Assembly (NCBI GenBank): GCA_035532475.1 | Contig: DATKQY010000027.1 | Coordinates: forward strand, 1 to 64,000 | DNA length: 64,000 nt | Source: DATKQY01 sp035532475 | GTDB taxonomy: Bacteria > Actinomycetota > Acidimicrobiia > Acidimicrobiales > Bog-793 | Direction: 5' to 3' | Part shown: positions 58,091-64,000 of the stretch, piece after piece | Position numbering within the stretch: the first letter of the stretch is position 1 | Layout of the letters: the number at the start of each line of letters is the position of its first letter | Translations under genes and position numbers: made by a program | Notes under the pieces: generated by a model | What the model saw: the letters and a program-made list of their open reading frames with translations, nothing else | The model's database searches: none | What the model was told of the DNA's origin: nothing

Positions 58091-59337
58091 CGGCTTCCAG
58101 CGCCCTTCACACCGACCACTACGAGCTCACGATGCTCGAAGCCGCACTGGGTGCCGGCACCGCCGGAGAACCTGCGACGTTCGAGGTGTTCACTCGGGCG
58201 GTCCCGCAGGGCCGACGGTTCGGCGTGTTCGCGGGTCTGGGCCGGCTGCTCGACCTGCTGGAGCGATTCACCTTCGGACCGGACGAGCTGGGCTGGCTGG
58301 AGGCCGCCCGCGTCGTCGGGCAGCGCACCCTCGACTGGCTGGGCTCGTACCGATTCAGCGGCGACATCCACGCGTACGCGGAAGGCGACCTCTACACCGG
58401 GGGATCTCCCGTGTTGACCGTCGAAGGGACCTTCGGCGAGGCAGTGCTCTTGGAGACCCTCGTCCTGTCGGTCCTGAACCACGATTCGGCCGTGGCTGCA
58501 GCTGCGTCCTTGATCGTGGAGGCAGCAGGGGGGCGCCCGCTCATAGAGATGGGAAGCAGGCGGACAGACGCCGAGGCGGCGGTCGCAGCCGCCAGGGCGG
58601 CTTACCTCGGCGGGTTCGACTCGTCCTCGAATCTCGAAGCGGGCCGGCGCTATGGGGTTCCCACCGCCGGGACGGCGGCACACGCGTTCATTCAGTCGTT
58701 CTCCGACGAGAAGGCGGCCTTCGTCGCGCAGGTCGCCGCCGCCGGATCCGGCACGACGCTTCTGGTGGACACGTACGACACAGAGCGGGGGATCTGCAAT
58801 GCAGTCGAGGTCGCCGGCCCGGGGCTCGGCGCGATCCGGATCGACTCCGGGGATCTCGTGGTCGAGGCCGAGCGAGCCCGGTCGTTGCTCGACTCGCTCG
58901 GCGCGACGAACACCCGTGTCGTGATCACCGGAGATCTCGACGACGAGAAGATCCGCAGTCTGAGCGATTCGCCGGCGGACGCATACGGGGTGGGGACCAG
59001 CGTGGTCACCGGGCTGGGCTCGCCGACCGCGGGCTTCGTGTACAAGCTCGCCGTGATGTCCGGGCGGTCGGTCAGCAAGAAGTCGCCGGGCAAGGTGACG
59101 GTCGGTGGGCGCAAATGGGCGTGGCGGATCGCCGATGCATGCCAGGAACTGGTGTCGCTCAGCCCCGAACCGTCACCCCCCGGTGGCCGCCCGCTCCAGT
59201 CATGCGTTGTCAGGGCTGGCAAACGCCTCGAAGCGCCAACGCTCGTTGAATCCCGCGAGCATCACCGTCGAGCATGGGGGGAGCTGCCTCCGGCCAAGCC
59301 GCTCGAGCTCGTCTTCAGGAGCGCTCCCACAGCTTGA
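58087..59337 (+). CDS. pncB: nicotinate phosphoribosyltransferase
   Basis: 416 residues. Converts nicotinate and PRPP to NaMN for NAD salvage. Seen: ALHTDHYELTMLEAALGAGT at the N-terminus, FEVFTRAVPQGRRFGVFAGL, LIEMGSRRTDAEAAVAAARA (phosphoribosyl site), SSNLEAGRRYGVPTAGTAAH with the catalytic His, and GAIRIDSGDLVVEAERARSL. The start ATG overlaps the gatD stop; the last 23 bases overlap the convergent ppgK gene. Confidence 0.95.
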   Translation: MTASSALHTDHYELTMLEAALGAGTAGEPATFEVFTRAVPQGRRFGVFAGLGRLLDLLERFTFGPDELGWLEAARVVGQRTLDWLGSYRFSGDIHAYAEGDLYTGGSPVLTVEGTFGEAVLLETLVLSVLNHDSAVAAAASLIVEAAGGRPLIEMGSRRTDAEAAVAAARAAYLGGFDSSSNLEAGRRYGVPTAGTAAHAFIQSFSDEKAAFVAQVAAAGSGTTLLVDTYDTERGICNAVEVAGPGLGAIRIDSGDLVVEAERARSLLDSLGATNTRVVITGDLDDEKIRSLSDSPADAYGVGTSVVTGLGSPTAGFVYKLAVMSGRSVSKKSPGKVTVGGRKWAWRIADACQELVSLSPEPSPPGGRPLQSCVVRAGKRLEAPTLVESREHHRRAWGELPPAKPLELVFRSAPTA

Positions 59338-60172
59338 TCCCGCCGAGGATGCCGGCTTCGTTGCTTACCAAGGTGACGTCCGGCGGCAGCTTCATATCTC
59401 TCAAGCGGGCCGAGTTGCCGCCACCTACGAATAAGTGGTCGTAGAAGGTCAGAGCCTTAAAGGCCGCGATCGCCTCCAAGACCCGTTCGCGCCACTTCGA
59501 GTTTCCGGCTCGCTTGCGGGCGGCATCACCGAGGTACTCGTTGTACGTGCTGGACTTGTGAAACGGGTGGTGGGCGAACTCGAAGTGAGGCAGGAGGAGG
59601 CCCTCCATGAAGAACGCCGTCCCGACGCCGGTGCCAAGCGTGACGACCGCCTCGAAACCGTTGCCTTTCACGACGGCGGCCCCCTGGACGTCGGCGTCGT
59701 TGGCGACCTTGGTCGGTTTCCCGGTCGCGTCGCGCAAGGCGCCTTCCAGGTCGAAGCTTCTCCAAGCCTTCACCAGCTTCGATGACGGGGTACCTCCCGG
59801 CCCCTCCGGGGAGACGAAGTGCGGTGCTGAGAGGATGTGCCCACCTCGCACCATGCCCGGGAAGCCCACGGACACCCGATCGAACGGCGGGAGCGGGCCG
59901 ATCAAGGAAAGGAGGTCCGTCACGAGCTTCTGCGGCGGGAGGGGATAGGGCGTTGCGGTCCTGACCCTTGCATGTTCCATGTGCCCGAGATCGTCGAGAA
60001 CCGACGCCTTGAGGCCCGTTCCGCCGATGTCGATGGCCAACGTGGTCGAACCGCGGCCCACCCTGCCGGTCTTGGCCGCACCTGAGGCCGCCGTACCCGG
60101 GACTGCCGCAGGCCGGACCGCCGTACCAGGGTTTGTCGTACCAGGGTTTGCCGTACCACGGTTTGATGGCAT
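59315..60172 (-). CDS. ppgK: polyphosphate glucokinase (ROK-related)
   Basis: Phosphorylates glucose with polyphosphate or ATP; characteristic of actinobacteria. Seen: TTLAIDIGGTGLKASVLDDL (phosphate-binding loop), VSVGFPGMVRGGHILSAPHF, VANDADVQGAAVVKGNGFEA with the catalytic Asp region, VTLGTGVGTAFFMEGLL, and FVGGGNSARLRDMKLPPDV. The N-terminus before residue 45 is low complexity and encoded by a 15-base tandem repeat; the true start may lie further inside. The catalytic core of about 245 residues is normal. Confidence 0.92.
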   Translation of the reverse strand: MPSNRGTANPGTTNPGTAVRPAAVPGTAASGAAKTGRVGRGSTTLAIDIGGTGLKASVLDDLGHMEHARVRTATPYPLPPQKLVTDLLSLIGPLPPFDRVSVGFPGMVRGGHILSAPHFVSPEGPGGTPSSKLVKAWRSFDLEGALRDATGKPTKVANDADVQGAAVVKGNGFEAVVTLGTGVGTAFFMEGLLLPHFEFAHHPFHKSSTYNEYLGDAARKRAGNSKWRERVLEAIAAFKALTFYDHLFVGGGNSARLRDMKLPPDVTLVSNEAGILGGIKLWERS

Positions 60173-60310
60173 GGGCCGCAAGGCTAGGCGGACGCGAAGG
60201 GCTCACGCGTTCGACGTAACCGGCCGATGGGTAGAGAATGGGGTTGGACGGCCGTGCGTCGGCCCCAAGAAGCCTCGCAGAGGCCGGAGATCCGGAGAGG
60301 GGAGGTGCGA

Positions 60311-60676
60311 ATGGGCACTCGAGACGAGGCCCGGCTCACTGCCCAGGAACGCGCCGCCCTATCCAGCCTGGAGGCGCTCGCGACGGCCGACGATCCGCAG
60401 CTGGCCGCGCGCCTGAGAGGGCCGGGCCGGTGGAGGGTCGCTGTCCACTTGGATCGCCTGCGTCCTCTCTCCCGCTGGGCGCGGGTCCCGGCTTGGGCAA
60501 TCAGCTTGTGGTTCGCGGTCCCCGCCGTCGTGCTGGGCCTCGCATTGGCGGTACTCAGCATGAGCGTGGGGTGGGGGCTCGGCGCCTGTGGTGCGCTTCT
60601 TGCCGCCGGCGGGCTAGGGTCGCTCGTGCGCGACACGGTCCGAAGGCTGCGGCCCGCAAGGGACTCCGGCAGCTGA
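60311..60676 (+). CDS. DUF3040 family membrane protein
   Basis: 121 residues from ATG 60311 with an ideal site GGAGGTG. An N-terminal cytosolic part (LTAQERAALSSLEALATADD, then PQLAARLRGPGRWR) is followed by two hydrophobic segments (WAISLWFAVPAVVLGLALAV, VGWGLGACGALLAAGGLG) and a basic tail. DUF3040 proteins are small actinobacterial membrane proteins without known function. Divergent from ppgK, separated from the sulfoquinovose gene by 123 bases. Confidence 0.8.
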   Translation: MGTRDEARLTAQERAALSSLEALATADDPQLAARLRGPGRWRVAVHLDRLRPLSRWARVPAWAISLWFAVPAVVLGLALAVLSMSVGWGLGACGALLAAGGLGSLVRDTVRRLRPARDSGS

Positions 60677-60680
60677 GAAC

Positions 60681-60711
60681 CCGGTTTCACTTCCCACATG
60701 TGTGGGGAACC
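60681..60711. promoter_or_regulatory. near-palindromic hairpin upstream of sqdB-like gene
   Basis: GGTT-tcac-TTCCCACA, TG, TGTGGGGAACC: nearly perfect two-fold symmetry, with one extra G on the right arm. It may terminate the DUF3040 transcript or act as a regulator site for the next gene, 89 bases downstream. Nothing else is visible in 60712-60799. Confidence 0.5.
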
Positions 60712-60799
60712 TATGCTTGTCGCCTCAGTATTCTCTCAGGAAAAGTGGGTAGACCTTCCGCTGTTCCTGTCAACTGACGACTGAACTGGAGTTGCCGGC

Positions 60800-61969
60800 G
60801 TGCGAGTGTTGGTTCTTGGTGGAGACGGTTACCTGGGATGGCCGACGGCCCTGCACCTGTCTGCTGCGGGACACGACGTCGGCATCGCCGACAACTTCGT
60901 TCGCCGCCAGTACGACCGTGAGCTTGGAGTGGAGAGCCTCGTGCCCATCCACACCCTCGACGAGAGGGTGGGCCGGTGGGAGGAGCTGAGCGGGCGCCCG
61001 CTTCCGACCTATGTCGGAGATCTCTGCGACGCCGACTTCGTCCACTCCATGGTCCGCGACTTCGCGCCGGACACCATCGTCCACTTCGCCGAGCAGCGGT
61101 CGGCGCCGTACTCGATGATCGACCAGCAGCACGCCGTGTACACCCAGACCAACAACGTCGTGGGGAACCTGAACGTGCTCTACGCCATCGCGGACGCAGA
61201 CCGGGACATCCATCTCGTCAAGCTCGGGACCATGGGCGAGTACGGAACCCCGAACATCGACATCGAAGAAGGCTGGCTCACCGTGACCCACCGGGGCCGG
61301 ACCGATACGGTCCTGTACCCGAAACGGCCCGGGTCCTTCTACCACCTGTCCAAGGTTCACGACAGCCACAACATCGAGTTCGCCTGCCGGATCTGGGGAC
61401 TTCGCGCCACCGACCTCAACCAGGGTGTCGTCTACGGCCAGCGTACGGAGGAGACAGCGCTGGACCCGGTGCTCGAGACCCGATTCGACTACGACCACGT
61501 CTTCGGGACGGTGCTCAACCGCTTCGTCATCCAAGCGGTTCTCGGTCACCCACTGACGGTGTACGGAACCGGCGGTCAGACTCGTGGGATCATCAACCTC
61601 GTGGACACGGTCGAATGCATACGGCTCGCCACCGAGAATCCCGCTGAGCCGGGTGAGTTCCGGGTCTTCAACCAGTTCACCGAGCAGTTGTCGGTACGGG
61701 AACTAGCCGACACCGTGGCCCGCGCGTACCCGGGCCGGTGCCGCATTGAAGAGGTCGAGAACCCGCGCGTCGAGCTCGAGTCCCACTACTACCGCGCCGC
61801 GCACACGCGCCTTCTCGACCTCGGGCTGGTGCCGCATGTGGTGTCGGAGACCCTCATCGACTCGATGTTCGCGATCGTCGAACACCACAGGGATCGGGTC
61901 AACCTGGACGCGATCCGGCCCACCGTCAGGTGGCGTACCACCGCCAGCGAGCTGGCCGGGACCGCGTGA
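60800..61969 (+). CDS. sqdB: UDP-sulfoquinovose synthase (SQD1/SqdB family)
   Basis: 389 residues, extended SDR. Uses UDP-glucose and sulfite to make UDP-sulfoquinovose. Seen: NAD loop LVLGGDGYLGWPTALHLSAA, FAEQRSAPYSMIDQQHAVYT, LVKLGTMGEYGTPNIDIEEG (the Thr-Met-Gly-Glu-Tyr of the SQD1 active site), YPKRPGSFYHLSKVHDSHNI (YxxxK catalytic pair in the SQD1 context) and VYGQRTEETA. The product is the head group of sulfolipid or of surface glycans. GTG start at 60800. The following membrane glycosyltransferase is 4 bases away, so a sulfoquinovosyl or general envelope function is plausible. Confidence 0.93.
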   Translation: MRVLVLGGDGYLGWPTALHLSAAGHDVGIADNFVRRQYDRELGVESLVPIHTLDERVGRWEELSGRPLPTYVGDLCDADFVHSMVRDFAPDTIVHFAEQRSAPYSMIDQQHAVYTQTNNVVGNLNVLYAIADADRDIHLVKLGTMGEYGTPNIDIEEGWLTVTHRGRTDTVLYPKRPGSFYHLSKVHDSHNIEFACRIWGLRATDLNQGVVYGQRTEETALDPVLETRFDYDHVFGTVLNRFVIQAVLGHPLTVYGTGGQTRGIINLVDTVECIRLATENPAEPGEFRVFNQFTEQLSVRELADTVARAYPGRCRIEEVENPRVELESHYYRAAHTRLLDLGLVPHVVSETLIDSMFAIVEHHRDRVNLDAIRPTVRWRTTASELAGTA

Positions 61970-61973
61970 GGTT

Positions 61974-64000
61974 TTGCTGGCGTCTTCGCTGACGGCGTCC
62001 TCCCCCGTCAACTCGGGCACCGGGGCAGATCGGTTCCCATTCGGCATCAGACGACGTTTGCTCGAGTTGGAACGCGCGCCGGTCTTCGTCGGTGCACTCG
62101 CCCTCGTCGCAGGCCTGGTCCACGTCGCGTTGATCGCGCCTCACTACTTCGTCGGGTCCTTCGACGACGATGCGAGCTACGTCCTTTCCGCCAAGGCGCT
62201 GTTGGACGGGCAGGGCCTTACCGGTCACATTGCGAGCGGAGCGGTCGTCGCGGGGGTGTACCCCCCCGGTTACTCTGCACTCCTCGCGCCACTCGTGTGG
62301 CTGTGGCCGCACTCGTTCGTGCCGCTTCGGATCCTGTCCGGGGTGTGCTACGCAGCGGTATTCCCCCTCACATGGGTCTATCTGCGCCGGCGCGGCGTTC
62401 GCCCCTGGGTGGTCGTCGCCGCTCTGTGGGTGATCGCTCTCGGGCCGCCGTTCGCCACGTTCGGGAGCATGGTGATGGCGGAGACGCCGTTCCTCGTGCT
62501 GTTCCTGGCGTTCCTTCTCCTCGTCGAGCGGTGGGACCGCCAGCGGTCTGCCCTGTCCGGGACGGGCCTCGCTGTGGTGCTCTGCGCCGCAGGATTGGTA
62601 TGGCTGAAGGAAGCGGCGCTCGGGATGGCGGCGGGTCTCGCTTTATGGGAGCTGTTCGCTCACCGGGACCGGTACCGGCTGCCTGAACGGGTGTCGCGTG
62701 GCCTGATGGTTGCGCTCGGGACTGCAGTGCTGCTCGTGCCCGTGGTGGTCGCCCGGGTGGCGACCGGTGTCCCGGTAGCCGGCTCCCGCTACTCCCAGGA
62801 GCTCGGCGGCTACTACAGCGGGGGCCTAGGGAGCCGGCTGGTCCACGTCGTGCCGCACGGGCTGTGGCAGATGATCTCGACCGCTATAGGCGCGACCCTG
62901 GTCCCGTATCTCAGCCCCCTTCCGTCCGGGCACATCTCCGACCTGTGGAAGGCCCTCACCTGGCACGTCAGCATCCTGGCCGCCGTGGGTGCAGTCGTCT
63001 GGTTTCGTCGCCACCGCGACGCCGCCGTCGTAATCGTGCCGGTTTACCTCGCCGAGACGTCGTTGTGGCCTTATGTCAACGAGCGGCGTGTGATCCTGGC
63101 CCTTCCCGTCGTGGCGGCTTGGTACGTCATCGGCGCGAGCGCGGCCTGGCGTCTGGTAGCGGGGTGGATTGCTTCTCATCGCCAAAGCCGGCTGACCGCA
63201 GCCCGCCGCGCGGCGGTCGTGTCGGCCTTGGTGATCGTGGTGGTGCCGCTGGCAGCCCAGATTCCGCGCGACTACCTGTTCAACACTGGACAGTCGAGCT
63301 CCCATTTCGATGGCTCGCGCTACGCGGCCGTTCTTTCCCAGATCGGCCCACCTTCGGATCCAGTGGAGACCGACTACCTGTACTCGACCGCGCTGTTCAC
63401 GGGCCACCGCACCGTCAGAACGGCGTTCAACGCGGCGCTGACAGGCTGTTACCTGCCGGGCGTAGAAGGCGCGATCGCCTCCGACAACGCCGGCTTCCTT
63501 CTGCTGGGTGACCTGAACAAACCCGGTGTCATGGACAGCCCGTGCCTGCTCGAGTTCGCCAACTCACAGCCGTGGGCTGTGCGCCTCCTGCACACCACAC
63601 GCGACGACGCATCCGCCTACGAGCTGATCGGCCCCGGAACAGCGCACCCGGATGTCTCCGACGCTGTCAGGTCGTCGAAGTTCAGCCAGTCGACATCGCC
63701 GGGGTCCGTCGCGTACGAGTGGAGTTGGAGCGCGCCGGTATCGTTGCAGCAGGTCAGCGTCGGCGCGGCAGGATTCTCCGGACCCGGAAGCGGCACGTCG
63801 GTGGTCACAGTAGAGGTGGAGGTGGCGCCTGGGACATGGAGGACCGTCGCACGCGCGGCGTCGGGTGTGGGGGACGGCGCGGCCGCCCCATTCCTCCTGG
63901 TGCACCTGGCTCCTGGCGTGGAAGCGACGGCGGTACGGCTCGTCGCGCACGGCCAAGGGCCGTCGTTTTCGGTGGCCGACGTCCACGCGCTCGCGAGCGG
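61974..64000 (+). CDS. GT39-like integral-membrane glycosyltransferase (partial, runs off the window)
   Basis: At least 675 residues, open to the window end. After a short N-terminus (FPFGIRRRLLELERAPVFVG) come many membrane helices, with the first periplasmic loop FVGSFDDDASYVLSAKALLD carrying the acidic motif of PMT/ArnT-type enzymes, then VYPPGYSALLAPLVWLWPH and ATFGSMVMAETPFLVLFLAF. From about residue 430 the chain is soluble (SSHFDGSRYAAVLSQIGPP) and ends as a beta-rich domain. These enzymes use polyprenyl-phosphate sugars. TTG start at 61974 is uncertain. Four bases after the sulfoquinovose synthase, likely coupled. Confidence 0.8.
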   Translation, partial: MLASSLTASSPVNSGTGADRFPFGIRRRLLELERAPVFVGALALVAGLVHVALIAPHYFVGSFDDDASYVLSAKALLDGQGLTGHIASGAVVAGVYPPGYSALLAPLVWLWPHSFVPLRILSGVCYAAVFPLTWVYLRRRGVRPWVVVAALWVIALGPPFATFGSMVMAETPFLVLFLAFLLLVERWDRQRSALSGTGLAVVLCAAGLVWLKEAALGMAAGLALWELFAHRDRYRLPERVSRGLMVALGTAVLLVPVVVARVATGVPVAGSRYSQELGGYYSGGLGSRLVHVVPHGLWQMISTAIGATLVPYLSPLPSGHISDLWKALTWHVSILAAVGAVVWFRRHRDAAVVIVPVYLAETSLWPYVNERRVILALPVVAAWYVIGASAAWRLVAGWIASHRQSRLTAARRAAVVSALVIVVVPLAAQIPRDYLFNTGQSSSHFDGSRYAAVLSQIGPPSDPVETDYLYSTALFTGHRTVRTAFNAALTGCYLPGVEGAIASDNAGFLLLGDLNKPGVMDSPCLLEFANSQPWAVRLLHTTRDDASAYELIGPGTAHPDVSDAVRSSKFSQSTSPGSVAYEWSWSAPVSLQQVSVGAAGFSGPGSGTSVVTVEVEVAPGTWRTVARAASGVGDGAAAPFLLVHLAPGVEATAVRLVAHGQGPSFSVADVHALAS

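Overview
The window is high-GC, densely packed bacterial chromosome with strong GC bias at third codon positions, many GTG/TTG starts and many 4-nt start/stop overlaps. The gene set points to an actinomycetote: glucosyl-3-phosphoglycerate synthase, a MurT-GatD pair, HemQ, polyphosphate glucokinase, a HelD/HelR-type RNA-polymerase motor, DUF2510 and DUF3040 proteins, and a SCO6880-type conjugation protein. The order threonine synthase - MoaD/ThiS-like carrier - GroEL recalls, from memory, Streptomyces. The class cannot be fixed by eye; Acidimicrobiia is a guess. I saw no tRNA, rRNA, CRISPR array or recognisable insertion sequence.

Layout. 0-5.4 kb: trehalose and glucosylglycerate metabolism, then a SAM-type riboswitch in front of a threonine-synthase homologue and a Gly-Gly sulfur-carrier protein. 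5.4-7.3 kb: CIRCE-controlled groEL with a strong terminator. 7.3-16.9 kb: hemQ, an AlaX-LarE-NIL operon, a CoA-disulfide-reductase-like flavoenzyme, a Nudix hydrolase, amtB-glnK and a PAC2 protein. 17-26.9 kb: a full-length Lhr helicase, MFS, GNAT and SDR genes, chorismate mutase, citrate synthase and TesB. 26.9-33.6 kb: an envelope and glycan cluster (GtrA, two methyltransferases, GT2, an Lnt homologue, GT4 and an alpha/alpha-toroid protein). 33.6-38.3 kb: hemE and hemG/cgoX, facing away from a helD/helR-type gene that has a RAE-like inverted repeat. 38.4-46.5 kb: a secreted G1 peptidase, pyrE, pdxH, rhodanese, MarR, a sigma-70 factor, an orphan D12 DNA methylase, a flippase-like protein and a CPBP protease.

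46.5-54.5 kb is a compact conjugation-type module: a MobF relaxase on the minus strand and five T4SS or coupling genes on the plus strand, around an AT-rich gap that could hold an oriT. It has no visible integrase and abuts host genes with almost no spacer. 54.5-64 kb: a stand-alone LigD polymerase domain, DoxX, murT-gatD-pncB, polyphosphate glucokinase, a DUF3040 protein, a UDP-sulfoquinovose synthase and a truncated GT39-like membrane glycosyltransferase.

The most interesting signals are the SAM riboswitch plus carrier protein on a threonine-synthase homologue (a candidate protein-thiocarboxylate route to homocysteine), the reduced conjugation module whose relaxase lacks a Walker A motif, active-site substitutions in Lnt (Cys to Ser) and AmtB (His to Glu), the RAE-like element before helD/helR, and the sulfoquinovose synthase.
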